A stretch of DNA of 64,000 bases, from assembly GCA_900660155.1 (NCBI GenBank), contig CABFPE010000050.1, positions 415,458-479,457 of the forward strand, in the 5' to 3' direction. This document shows positions 47,701 to 59,813 of this stretch, piece after piece. Position numbers and translations under genes: made by a program. The stretch is from Hofstenia miamia. Taxonomy: Eukaryota; Xenacoelomorpha; Acoela; Hofsteniidae. Every line of letters begins with the position of its first letter. Positions within the stretch are counted from its first letter, which is position 1. Under the pieces are notes generated by a model, which saw only the letters and a list, made by a program, of their open reading frames with translations, did not search any database and was not told the origin of the DNA.

Positions 47701-48656
47701 ATATACATATGCATGCCATTATTGTTTTAATTATTGACCATTATTGGTGATTGTTTATATTTAGACCTCGTCGACCCCGGATGAAATGACCCATTTTTAC
47801 CGATCTCAATTGCCCTGATACAAACTTTACTGTGAATAAGTGCGTGTAAATTTCAAATATTATTTCTAAAGAATGGCTTTTAAATACGAAGAATTGAAAC
47901 TAAAGTCGATTATGCTTATAAATTGCTTCTAAACTTATTGCTTTATCTACAGTAAGATCAAGAATAAAAACGTAAATCGCTACAAATCTTCTATGTGTTG
48001 ATTTAAGCAATAAATAAATGCGCTTTTGTTAATAGAAAGCAATGAATATTTCATCTGTCAGTTTTTGTATAAGTTGAAAACTGCACTCGTTTAATAAATT
48101 ATTGAGGTATAAACAATAAGCTCTTCAATTAATAATTTACCTTCTTTAAAAAGTAGTGAAAACGCGTAATGATGGTACAAAATAATTAAGAAAATTACTA
48201 GCTCCCAATCAATAGTTTTCCAATGAAAATTCAGGAAAGCATTAATGCAAATTATTTGAAGAGTAATATAAATACATGTATTCTATAAATCCAAACTTCC
48301 AAATTAGAATATAGGGACGATGTATCCATAAAAGAAGACAATTCCTTGTAATAAACCTATATATTCAGCCGTTTTCTTATGAAATCTATTTCTTTGGCGG
48401 CATCAAAGGATTCCACTGTCAGTTTGGAAAAATTGTTTCATCACCCCTAAAGGTATTCGGTGTCTGAGTCCTAAATAGCAAATAAAAAATACTTCAACTA
48501 TCAAATTTTTATTTTTCAAATTTTAGTTCACTGAATAGCTTTTGTAATATGTATAAAAAGAATGATTGATGCACAAAAATTGCTTGCAGTCTTTGTACAA
48601 AAATTTTGAGTTGTTTGGTCCGATAAAGTTTGCATTCCCCCAAGTTCCCAACAAAA
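47701..48656. other. AT-rich DNA, nothing recognised
   Basis: No supported exon or element. Confidence 0.4.
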
Positions 48657-48694
48657 TCGGGTCGATTAAATCGTGTAATTAAGACAAGCCTTAA

Positions 48695-48722
<28 letters not shown>
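48657..48722. repeat. One end of the 53.6 kb MITE family, abutting (TA)n
   Basis: TCGGGTCGATTAAATCGTGT and then TAAGACAAGCCTTAAG at 48657-48692 match the right end of the element at 53636-53807. A (TA)n array (48694-48722) replaces what should follow. The other end was not found nearby. Confidence 0.6.
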
Positions 48723-48726
<4 letters not shown>

Positions 48727-48819
48727 TTTTTAAATTTTTAAATGTATTCTGTTTTATTAATGCAAAATATCAACAATATAAACACATTGAAAATTCTTAT
48801 GCAATTTTATTGAAAAATT

Positions 48820-50082
48820 CAGGGTGCGCACGCTATCTAGAGATCCAAATTATGCCTGCCCTGTGCACACATACCATAAAATTTCACGCTGCTTACTTGT
48901 GTTCCTGTCAGCTGACACATTTAAAATTTTAGAGCAAAATGGAGGCAAAAGACGAGTTCAGCTTTTCTCAGGAATGGAAAAGGAAAAGTGTGCTGTTTGC
49001 CATTTGCGCCAGGCATGACTATGCAGCTATTGGAAAGTTCCTTAAAGTGAACCAAAGGTGGGAGTGGAGGATCAGAAAAGAGCTGGGAGATTCTGGAGGT
49101 GTGGCAGAAAGATCCAGACACCAAAAGCGATCTGACTGCATCAGAAGAGGCAATTTCTTAAAAAAAATGCTGAAAACATCATCAAAAACGATTCTGGAAA
49201 GTCAATTCGCTCGATTTCCAGGGAAATTGGGACCTCAGAGGCCTTGATAAGAAAATGTTTGTCAGAAGACTTGAGATACTGATCCTACAAAGTAAGAAAA
49301 GGCCAATTGCTGACATTCAAGTCCAAGCAGAAGCAATTAAAGCATTGTCAAAAACTTCTCAACAAGTTGAAACATCCGTTAAGTCTGGCATGCTTTGGTT
49401 TTTCTCTGACGAGAAGAACCTTTGCCAGGATCAAGTGGTGAACAACCAGAAGAATCGTTGCTTGGCTGTGTGCCCCAAAGACGTTCCAAAAGTGATGTAC
49501 ACGAAGTTTCCTGCCACTGTTATAGTGTTTAGGGTGATTTCATCAAAGGGTCATGTCATGCCACCGTACATCGTTCCAACGGGCTTAAAGATCAACACTA
49601 AAGAGTACTTAAAAGTTTTAGAAACTCACACTTTGCCCTAGATCCGTATGTTAGCTGCTGAAAAGTCATAAGTGTGGCAGCAGAACTTGGCACCCTGTCA
49701 TACTTCGAGAAAATCGCAAGTTTGGCTAGGCCAGCACTTTTGTGATTTTGTGGCACATGACGTTTGCCCTCCAAACTCACCGAACCTCAATCCAATGTAC
49801 TTTTTTGTATGGGACGCCATTCAGAGAAACACAAACAAACCTCCATGCAACACAAAGGACTAATTGATTGTTTTGATCAAGAAGGAATTCAAGAATTTGA
49901 AGAAGGCCGAGGTCGAATTGAGGCTGTTATTGATGCAAATGGCGATTTCATTGAATAAATAGCCACGTTTTAATGTATTCCATTTTGTGTTAAAATTTCA
50001 TCAAAATTAGATAGATAGTTTTTGAGTAAATTGAGTTTTAGTAGAAGTCATCAATCGATCTCTAAATAGTGTGCGCACCCTG
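48820..50082 (+). mobile_element. Whole-length, inactive mariner-like transposon
   Basis: Terminal inverted repeats CAGGGTGCGCACGCTATCTA (left) and CAGGGTGCGCACACTATTTA (right, reverse strand) bound 1263 bp, the normal size for mariner. The right flank is TA, the left flank TT, so the TA target duplication is eroded or the left flank has mutated. One transposase gene lies inside on the plus strand (48939-49958). Both ends and most of the gene survive, which makes it the best-preserved autonomous-type element in the window. Confidence 0.93.
48939..49958 (+). pseudogene. Mariner-like transposase, decayed
   Basis: From an ATG at 48939 the N-terminal DNA-binding half is readable (F-L-K-V-N-Q-R-W-E-W-R-I-R-K-E-L, then R-S-D-C-I-R-R). 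After a stop and frame changes near 49246 and 49385 the catalytic half follows: W-F-F-S-D-E-K-N (first Asp kept), A-P-C-H-T-S-R-K and P-P-N-S-P-N-L-N-P-M-Y-F-F-V-W-D-A. By comparison with relatives reading Q-Q-D-S-A-P-C-H-T and S-P-D-L-N-P-L-D-Y, the second catalytic Asp is now Asn and the third is Tyr, and further stops occur near 49639 and 49669. It cannot be active. Cut-and-paste transposition at TA sites is the family's role. Confidence 0.93.
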
Positions 50083-50285
50083 TATTGTGTTATTTACAAT
50101 ATTACAACTTTGCAATCGTTTTACAAATAATATCGAATGTGTTGCAAAATCAAGAAAGGTATATTCCAAGAAAAAATATTTTTATAATATACAGGAAATG
50201 TTATGTTGATGTGCAACAACGAATCGAAAAAAATTATTTGCTGCAGTTCTAAATATCACTTCTTAATAAGCCGTTCATTTTTTAA

Positions 50286-50580
50286 AGTTAAGGGTGGACA
50301 TGTGTACACATTTCTTCACCTGACCCTGCCCAAACCCACGGCGTTTGTACCCAACCATTACCCACAAATTGTTTGAAATACATAACCGCATCCGACCCAC
50401 ACCTACAGTTTTCCATTATCATACATACATTTTTTTATTTATTGACAGTATTATACTGATCTAATAATTGATAGTTTAAAAATATACTACCCGCATATTT
50501 TCATGTAGAACAAAAGTCATACCCACCCGCAGCTACAGCCGCGCGGGTTACAGGTATACCCAACGCATGCTATAACCCAA
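50286..50580. mobile_element. Possible MITE with CCCGACCC-type GC-rich words
   Basis: AAGGGTGGACATGTGTACAC on the left and TACAGGTATACCCAACGCAT on the right look like loosely inverted ends. CCGACCCACACC, ACCCACCCGC and GCCGCGCGGG lie between, unusual in this AT-rich DNA and similar in style to the elements at 59.8 and 60.6 kb. No target duplication was found. Confidence 0.3.
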
Positions 50581-53500
50581 AGATTCCATTGAGAATTATG
50601 TTGCCTACACTTTCGATTACATTGCCTTTTATTTCAGTTCAATACTGCAACTGCTCTGGCCGTATTTTAAGTAGGGGTCATATGCTCTGCTATAACATGG
50701 GCGAAGGCTGCTCTGAAATTTAAAAATTGCGCTATTGAAGTGCAAGAATATTGGTTTTGGCCCAAACACCAAAGTTAATTGAATCCTTTAACATACGACT
50801 TAAATAAAGAGAATGTGCTGCTTTGGTGCCTAATTACAATAGTTTTATACTTTTTTAAAAGTTAATCAAGTGCCCACCTAAAAAGATTTCAATAAACGCT
50901 TTCATTTTCTGACATGTGCGCTTTATTTTTGCTTTAATTAGAGATTGATGACACTGCAAAATCCAAAGCAAGCCGTATGTTGCACAAACTCAAGGATTCT
51001 CTCATTTTCCATTGTCAGTTTTATGTCATTATGCGAAGAATTACTATTTATTCAGACGAAGAGTACCGCTTTCAAAAGCCCATGTGATATGATTTAAAGA
51101 AAAGTGAATTATTAAAGAATTGCGCAAATGAAAATATAATATTTAGCCTTGCCTATTAATAGGTATTCATTTTGCAAATTCAATTTACACTAGTACAATT
51201 CATAATTATCTTATGCGATTCTACATTGAGTTCGAAAGAGTTAATACAGATCCTTATGCAACGGCAGCCTGCAAATGTAAAATTTATCAATTATGTGAAA
51301 TAAGGCTTGGTAATAAAAAATATTATAAGCAAATTTAAAGCCCTTTTAAACTCAGAATCAGAGTACAATGGTAGAGACATTGTCCATTACTATGCTGAAC
51401 ATGGCATTGTTCAATAAAAATGGTATCTATTGACTGATGCTTCATATTGAATAAAACATTGAGAAATTGTGGCCAAAAAGCCAAGCCTAAGTTTGTCAAA
51501 GATAATAGATTAATAAAATGCTGACCTTTGCTGAAGATGCATAGCAAATTATGTAATTTATAAATTTATTATATACACCTAGTATTGAAATTGCATGCGT
51601 TCATCTTTGGATTTCTGCTGTTTCCGATAATACTAAATTTTGCAGAATTTTCAGAATTTAAAAGCAACTAAATATCCAAGATTTTCAACTTTTTCAGATA
51701 TTTTAATAAGAACACAGTTGTTAAACTTTTATATTTGTTTTCTACTACAAAGAATATTATAATTTACAAAATCCAAAAGCTCATATTTCAAAGATAGGGC
51801 AGCGCGTGTCTGGCTAGACAAGTGTCCAATTTAAGCTTAAATTTCAATTTCGCTTATTGGTAAATTTACATCAAAGAAAAATAGAAACTGTCGCAAAATA
51901 CATGTATATCAAATGGAACAAATTGTTCTACTTTGGTTGTTAAGGCTTTCTTAGAAATTAATCAATCTTAAATTAAATAAATAAATTTTCTTAACATTTG
52001 AATTAAAAATAATTAGAAATTTAAACAAATGTTGTTTTCAATTATATTATATATATTTTTAAAAAAAAACATTTGCTATGTAAAAGAACCATTAATGAGT
52101 TTTTGGAATTTTTAATCTGGCAATCTATTTTTTCTGCAACAATGAGCATACAAATTTGTCACCAAGCATTTTCATGACAAACTACAAGATGAGGTTGAAA
52201 TTTTGTTAAGGAAGATGTATATGGGATAGTGTATTCGATAACCCAGGAATGTGTTACAAACCACATATAACGTCACTCAATATTTATTTTTGGATTTCTA
52301 TTTGATGAGATGACATATTTAAATAGAAATAAGTACACGCCTATCATATAAAGGTGGTGCTGATCCTGTGAATAAAATCATATGATTTTAGAAATATAGT
52401 ATATAACACCACAGTTATCTTTGGGATAAGTAAAAGGACTGTCTTATGAAAGTGATTATGTACTATGTATACGAGAAATTTTCATTAGCTCTTTGTCAAA
52501 CTAAATTGCAATAATTCAAAGGTTTTTCTAAAGGATGGAACTTTGGTAGAATTTATTAAAAATTTATCAAGTAGTGAACGGAAAATGATACACAAGAATT
52601 GGATTAATTTAAGAAATAAAATAAATTTTGAGTTGTTTGACAAAGATAACAAAATCCTATTATAGTCAAGAAATGTATATCAAATTTGAGTACTAGTATT
52701 TCTGAAAAGTTTTTTCCCTAAAATCAGTAAAGAAAATTATTGATGTTACTTCTTCTAGGAAAAGTGTTGTGTCTTCCACGAGGAAGATTAATTTGCTTTG
52801 AAACACATACGTCCATGTTCAATAATTAATTTGATTCGCATAACGTAAAAGGAAAATTGCATATAATGATACCAAAAAATTGTCAACTTCCATATTCAAC
52901 AAGAATTACTATCCTGTCAGATATGCATATTAACGGCTAATTAAAAATAATAATTTTCACAAACATAAAAGGCAATTTAAGTGGATCCAGATACTTTGTT
53001 TAATTTCAAATTTGGCTCATCTCACAACTGGCACATTTGAAAATTTAATAAAAACGTCTGTCAAACTTTCGTATTCACACGAGTGATTATTAAATCTCAA
53101 TCACAACTTTGAGATTTAAGTGACAAGAAAGGCCCATTTTGAATTCATTATGAACTTCTATTGAAGCATAGCAGACGTGTCTCTTAAATAGAATGCCATC
53201 AATTTACTCAGAGATGGGCTCTGTCAGAATTATGCTAAATTTAGTTAATGAGAATGTTAGTATTATAAGATTCTTCTGAATGCCTTGGCAAAGCAAATTG
53301 ACGTAACGTTCTTGCCTCACCTGTTAATAAATGCATTGATAAATGACGAAATTTGAGGCGTCAATAATCGAGAAAATTAAAAAATCATTCTACCGTTTCA
53401 TCTGAATTTGAGTGGTTTCAAAGGCACCTGGAGAAGAACCGCCCCTGTGTCACGGTTTTTCATCTGCCTAATTACACCGAAAATTAAATCTATCGTGAAG

Positions 53501-53635
53501 GAAAAGTGCAATCACTTGGCGTTATGAAAATCTATAATTTTGGAATTTCTCTTAAATTCAATTTTGGCGACTAATTGTAGGTGAGTTCAACGGTTTCATC
53601 AAGAGGATATCAGAGCACAAACTGATCATAACAAC
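50581..53635. other. Three kb of AT-rich intron-like DNA
   Basis: A GC-richer patch near 53400-53470 has no motif. The exon expected just before M1 was searched for here and not found. Confidence 0.4.
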
Positions 53636-53807
53636 GGGCTGTCTTAGCTACACGATTAAATCAGCCCTCTTTATCAGCCGATTAAGTCATTTAGTTAAGA
53701 CCCAGAACCTACATTATTGGGTAAAAAGTTGGAGTTATGTCTTAACTACAGGATTTAATAGGTCCGATTTGGTCGGGTTGATTAAATCGTGTAACCTAAG
53801 ACAGGCC
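53636..53807. mobile_element. 172-bp MITE with 30-bp imperfect inverted ends
   Basis: Left end GGGCTGTCTTAGCTACACGA; right end, reverse strand, GGCCTGTCTTAGGTTACACG; pairing continues through ATTAAATCAGCCC / ATTTAATCAACCC. The interior is only about 100 bp. A second copy's end is at 48657-48692. The start GGGCTGT/GGCCTGT is reminiscent of PIF/Harbinger MITEs, but no 3-bp target duplication is evident. Confidence 0.55.
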
Positions 53808-55639
53808 TTAAGTCAAATCTTAAGCAAATCTTTCAGTATTGAAAACAGTGTTATGTATTTCAACTATAGAATTTGATACAATTGATAGGAAGCAATCATA
53901 AAGTACAATTTAATATCGCAACAAAAATTTGAATAAAAGAATCGATATAGACTTTTATTTAATATAATTGGTGATAAAAATTCGAACTAAAAAATTAATT
54001 CAAAATTGATCTCGTTCTTAAACGTTAAAATTTAGAAATGATTAATCAGATGATTTATATTTATTAAAAATTTGCACAACGTTGGGTGTTTTAGACTTAA
54101 TATATTAACAAGTTTAAATTTTCCTCCCTGATTTATTTAAATTTTATAGCACTTATTCGCATTGGCTTCTATTGTAGTAATCAATACCTGCAGACGCTGG
54201 TATTTATAAGTGTTTCGACAACAATAGCTCCATGGCCTATGAAGATGCCAATCGAGTATTGAAATGTATTGTTTACTTCTTTGACAGTCGTACTCAGATT
54301 GGTGTGTTGAATGCGTTTGGTTAACATTAGTAAGCTACACTTTTCATTTAAATGTACGCTCTTTAAATTTATAAATTCATAAAATTGAATTTTTGGTGGA
54401 TGAATGAAGCATGAACTAAAGCAGCAATCTACAATGTAAGCCTATTCAAAATGCCAAACATTCTTCCTGTTACGTTAAGAAAGAACAACCTTGCTTCTGA
54501 AATTCTTCGAAATGTACCTAAAATTATGTTAATGAAGAAACTTTAAGAATTTTTTTTCTAAGTCCAGTCCCAAAGGTGTATTATTGTAAAATATCATCTT
54601 TAAATCCCATTTGACTTTTCAATATGCCCAAATCTATGCCTAACATCCTGAAATGTACCCAAAATAATAAGTTTCAAAGAAGATTTTAAGAATTACTACC
54701 TAGAACTATGATTCAATTGTAACCAAAATTTTTGCATTTGCTAAATCATGTTTTGTAGCACAATAGCAAATAACATTTCAAATACGATGTTTTGAATTTG
54801 CTGGACTATATGTGGTCGAACAACATCGGAAAGTTACGATGACATTATGAAATCGGTGGTGCCCGTTTCTTCATGTATGATTCCAGGCCCATGTTTGTTC
54901 CTGTTTCACTGAAATATTTTTTCTCTTAACCCTGCCCTATGGGATTGAATAATCCCGCAGAACGCTATGGACATTCCAGTGCTGATCAAGTTGAGTGTTC
55001 TATTACATGACGAACACCTATAGAAACTATATTATTTTTTAACTGAAAAGATCAAAATTGGAAACCTAAAGAGGAGGGAGCTTTGCCATTACTCCTCCTG
55101 CATACGTCACTGATATCGCTAAATTGTAGTATTGATTAAATCTTGAAATGCAAAAAATCCAATGACCTCATGTTTGACAATTCAATACAATAAAACTAAT
55201 GAAGTACCATTCATAATCTATTATACTTATGAATGTGAGTTCAATTAATACTATCAATAGCAGATTAGACTTATTGTCTCAATACTCCACCTATATTTGT
55301 TTTTTTAATATTATTTTATTTAAAGGCAATTTCTATGTACATTCTAAATTACATTAAGAACAGCACTAAATTTGTTATCACCCTTTGCATTGTAATCGTT
55401 AAGTTATTCAAAATACGTAGATTGCTGTTAAATTTAAAGAAGAAATGTGAAGTTAAATAATATGAGTGGTTCTTATCCTAATTGAAAGAAATTTATCCTT
55501 TTCCTATAGTTGAAACATTATTTTCAGTTATATTAACTTGTTTGTAAGTTGGGGACTCGAGAATAATTCGTCTTAGGAATTAACCTGAAAAGACTAATTT
55601 AATTTCATATATTAATTTAATAATTCATGTTTGAAAGTT
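53808..55639. other. AT-rich intron-like DNA, nothing recognised
   Basis: No supported exon or element end on either strand. Confidence 0.4.
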
Positions 55640-56000
55640 TAACCCTAAGCTTCTAATTTCATCTTTAATGATACGAACCGTAAATTCCACATTATCAAAC
55701 AATTTTTTCCAAGCTTATTTTAGAAATGCGTAGAATTTCTTAGACAATGGCACATCTATTGCTTTCATTGAATTATCTAAATTTTTTATGGAATTTATCT
55801 ATTTTTATGATAGTCCATTTTTCACAGTTCATTCAAATGTCCATGCCTAAGGTTTGGATATATAGCGAACGGGAGCACAAATTAGTCACTGCTATATCTT
55901 TTTTGTAGACAGACTGCATCATAGATTTAAAAAATGCCTCAGTTATTTAGGATTAATGATATATCGATATTAGAAAACAGCAGTGTCAGTTTTTCATTAT
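55640..56000 (+). repeat. Interspersed repeat family R1, copy d
   Basis: The most diverged copy: AATGGCACATCTATTGCTTT, TCCATGCCTAAGGTTTGGAT, GAACGGGAGCACAAATTAGT and TTTTTTGTAGACAGACTGC follow the same order and orientation as in copies b and c. Confidence 0.5.
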
Positions 56001-56879
56001 TGTTTTTTTGTTTCATCACATTTGTGTCCTTAGATGTGGCATCTTGGGGTGGCTTTTAATTACTGTATAATCAGATGTTACTAAGAATGCGTGGTTTTGT
56101 TTCAATCAAGAATGTTGCCAGCGCCTTGTTGCAAACAGAGTATTCAAATAATATTCAATTTTACAAAACGAATTTAAAGATTTTAATAAAAAATTAAACT
56201 TTTGAAATACGTTTTGAAGCAGCTAAAAGTCAAATTTGAAATCAAGTCGAATGCTGTTAGAGCACTTTCCCGATCCAATTCAAATTTAAATTAAAAGATT
56301 TGATATTCTTGTATTCCATGGTAATTTCAGATTTTGGAGTTATCAGCACTTGTAAATTTTTTGAAAAAACATCAGAGATTATTAAGAAAATCCTATACAG
56401 CTAAGTAATGTTTTAAAATGATAAGATGATATCAGATCATGTTAGGATGTTGTAGCTCATAACTGTAATATATGAGAGTTTAGCATAATGCATTCTAAAA
56501 TCGATTAGTTCATGATCTTCAAGAAAAAGCAAACTATAAAAATATGCTAAATTAGACAAAATTAAATAATTGATAGAAACATTTTTAAACATTATTATTA
56601 ATTAGAATTTGTTATTTATTACAAGGCTAAATGTAAAATTTATATCCATTTTTCAAACATGGACATGCGTAATTACGTCAATTTCATGCAAAGCTGTAAT
56701 ATTTCATTATTGTCCTTGTGATATTTTCGAAAAACTGAAATGTATGCACAACAATTGGGTTTGAAAACTTAAATTAAAATTTATACTATGATAATGTTTT
56801 TAATTGATGGGAAAAACAAATGTTGTGAATTTAGGTCGAGTTGTACTTGCGACGAAAGTATTCAACATATCTTTTCCAG
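56001..56879. other. Intron before the transmembrane exon
   Basis: AT-rich; nothing recognised apart from a pyrimidine-containing acceptor region at its end. Confidence 0.5.
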
Positions 56880-57071
56880 GTATACATTCCATCTGGTCTA
56901 ATAGTTATGCTGTCTTGGACAGTGTTTTGGATAAATCAGAAAGCAACGCCAGCCCGCGCAAGCCTGGGAGTGACCACGGTGCTAACCATGCTTACCTTAT
57001 CCACTCAGAGTCAATACCAAAATGCCAAACATGTAAACAACAATATGACAGCCCTTGATTTATATCTATGG
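56880..57071 (+). CDS. Cys-loop ligand-gated anion channel, M1-M2-M3 start exon
   Basis: Encodes 64 residues of the membrane domain of a pentameric ligand-gated channel. M1: Y-I-P-S-G-L-I-V-M-L-S-W-T-V-F-W-I. The M1-M2 link and pore helix M2: A-T-P-A-R-A-S-L-G-V-T-T-V-L-T-M-L-T. The P-A-R at the inner mouth (-2' to 0') is the hallmark of anion-selective members (GABA-A, glycine, GluCl); Thr at 6' and Leu at 9' are the usual gate residues and 2' is Ser. M3 begins D-L-Y-L-W, where family genes also have an intron. Borders: acceptor CTTTTCCAG (AG 56878-56879), donor GTATGT from 57072; phase 0 at both ends. The M2-M3 loop (Q-Y-Q-N-A-K-H-V-N-N-N-M-T) is divergent. The exon with the rest of M3 was not found in the remaining 7 kb. 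Confidence 0.95.
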
Positions 57072-57351
57072 GTATGTTTTCTTAACTCATTATTACAAAA
57101 TTTTATACTATATTTCTATTATACAAAATTGAAAAACTTGATACGGTGATACAATTAAAAACCTTGTGAATTTCGTATCCAGTACATTTTTTATAATGCG
57201 CAGTAGAAATAAAATTTTATTTGTATGTATTAGTTCTAAGTTAATGAAATTTTAATAAATATACAAATCTCCCAGTAGCCATATTATCTAGAACCACAAT
57301 CACTCAAATTTTTCTGTCTTTCCCTGTAGATGCCCTAATATATATATATAT
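57072..57351. other. Intron DNA after the transmembrane exon
   Basis: Reading through the donor would give V-C-F, as the next exon of a family gene would start, but this soon passes into low-complexity sequence and a stop; the strong GTATGT donor makes splicing more likely. Confidence 0.45.
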
Positions 57352-57708
57352 TAGGCCCGGCGAGTTATCATTTTAGACTCGAGGCAAGTTGGAACCTTAA
57401 CTGGCGAGTTTGAGTCGAGTTACAATTGCATTTAGACCTTTTTTCTCATTAGTGTAAACTATATATAACTGTAATACCCTATATACATATAGGATGAAAG
57501 TGCATGTTAAACTAAATAAGAGAAACCAAGTTTAATGACCTACAATTTGAGATTAATAGTGAAAAGTCGATGGATTCTTCAACACTATAGGCAAAAATTG
57601 AAGAAAATTTGATGCTATTTAAGCTAATGTAGAGTTGACTTCGAGGTTTCCAAATGGCGAGTTACGTTTTTGGATCTCGAGTCGACTTTGAGCACTCATA
57701 GGGACTTA
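57352..57708. mobile_element. hAT-like MITE rich in CGAG/CTCG words
   Basis: Left end TAGGCCCGGCGAGTTATCAT and reverse-strand right end TAAGTCCCTATGAGTGCTCA both run into GACTCGAG after 24-25 bases, an imperfect inverted repeat of about 32 bp. Flanking ATATATAT and GTATGTAT could be a mutated 8-bp duplication. The interior carries repeated GGCGAGTT and GAGTCGA words and is non-coding. Confidence 0.5.
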
Positions 57709-59813
57709 GTATGTATATATGTATATATAGTGTCTAAGTCGACATTATTGCCGCATTGGAATTTTCCTTATTGCTTTTAATTGAATTAGAATATTATTAA
57801 ATTTTACGGGCTACTAGGTTTTTTAATATAGTGTGATTGATTCGTTCAGATTTCCAAGAAATGCGCAACACCCATATTGCTTAATTGTAAATTATTTACT
57901 AATAATATACGTCTTTCTGCTCCACTCAAGATTTTCTAAGTCTTTGTGTGTTTCAATTCAATGTTGTAATATAATGTAATCTCTACGACATCATTCCTCC
58001 CTATAATAGAAAGAGAAATCGGTTAGACTACGTGATTGGTAACAAGAAAATTTACTAGACGTGCGATTTTATCAAAATGTGACAGATCACGCGTGATCAA
58101 TCACAGATAGGTTAAAAAACTATACAACTTTAAAATCTGTTAACAGATATATTTAAAAGATCTGTTTCAATATCATTGCTATATTCAATTTAATATACAA
58201 AGATGTGTTAAGCAACATAAAAAGTTTTCCCGCACATAATATGCTAATTAAATTAGTATTTATATATGTGTCTGAATAATGATATTCTGAATGTATTAAT
58301 ATAAAACTCTATTAATAATTTATAAATATTGATAATTCAATCGCTAGCACGTCTGTGATATTAATATGATCAGATATAGTATAAAACTAACTATGTTGTC
58401 TTACACAGATTTTTATTGGAAAAAACTAAAAGTCCTTGAATAAATTTTAATAACAATAGTAGTAGTCTTTTTATTTCCCAGAGCCATTAGTTGCTAGGAA
58501 CTGTAAATTTTACAATTTTAAAATATTAAATACACCTAAAAATTTTCTGTATGACAAAAAAATTTTTATATATAAGATATATAAGACACCAAGCTTTAAT
58601 TTCTCATACTTTCGCGGAAAATATGTTTTTTAAGATCATATAGATGGTTTTTTGCTGGCAATGCTAGAGGTTTACTTCTTTCAAAACGCTAGGTCTGACT
58701 TATTTGATTAATCGTGGTGTTCTCAAATTCTTTTAAGGTTATGCAATCTGTCTAGACATTCTACCGCGAGGTAATCGCTGTAAAAATGCAAGATCAAACA
58801 GCTGCTTGTTAATTACATTTTTCTAGTCTCCCCTTGAGGCCAATTAGGCCTGTTCTAAATATGTTCCAACGCTCGTTTAATTTTTTAAATGCATTCAATT
58901 ATAAAATTCTCTGGAAAACTCAGGCAAATGTCCTAGGGCCTAAGATTTGAAGCGAAATCATGAGTTTTTAAATTTGAAATTTTTATTTTATTGCAACTTC
59001 CATTTATAATAACAAAAAATAAGTCTTCAATATTAAGATTCTTAAGCTGATTTCCCCCCCCCCTATTGTGAAGATTTAAAAGGATTATAGGATGTTCTTC
59101 ACAGTCTTGTTATGTATACATCATTGATTACATATTTGTTAAATCTATATTGGGAACAACCCATCTCCCTAATTTTACAATCGCTCTCGGTGGTTAATAA
59201 AGTTTAACAACAACAAAATCCATTTGGGAATTTTTTAAAACGAGTCCTAAATTTATTGGTAACATTTTCCAATCAGCATTTGTTTCAATGATTCATTAAC
59301 TTTGACAATGCCTTCATTGTAGTGTTTAATATGGTAACTATTTAGTTTTATTGTCTAAAATTCGAGACTAGACAGATTCATCTACACAATTTGTCATGTT
59401 AGTAAAAGTGAACGACTAAAGCGATTATTTCGCTTAAAACATTAATGAAGCTAGCTATGCGTATTGGAAATTTACCATTAGCATCATGTATGTTGATGTC
59501 TTAGAATTAAATTTCCAATTTCCTCAATATATTATATTTTTCTAAAGTGTTTATTGGATCCTTGTGGGACAAGTTATTAGTTTAGTTTATAAATTCCTAC
59601 TCTTCAAAGGCTTGATTCTGATCCAACGGGACCACTTCTGAAAGCGGAAAGCATAATAGTAAATAAATTATAACAATGTCATAGAGTTACATTGAATTTT
59701 ATGGGAGTATTGCTCAAGAGTGAAATTGAGCTCGGAATTTCTAAGATGAGCAGATCTGAAGAGTTAAATTTTGCTTTTCTTTTAAAACATGTGTATTTGC
59801 ATAGTGCTAATAG
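57709..59813. other. AT-rich DNA, nothing recognised
   Basis: No exon for the remainder of M3, the cytoplasmic loop or M4 of the receptor was found on the plus strand. Confidence 0.4.
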
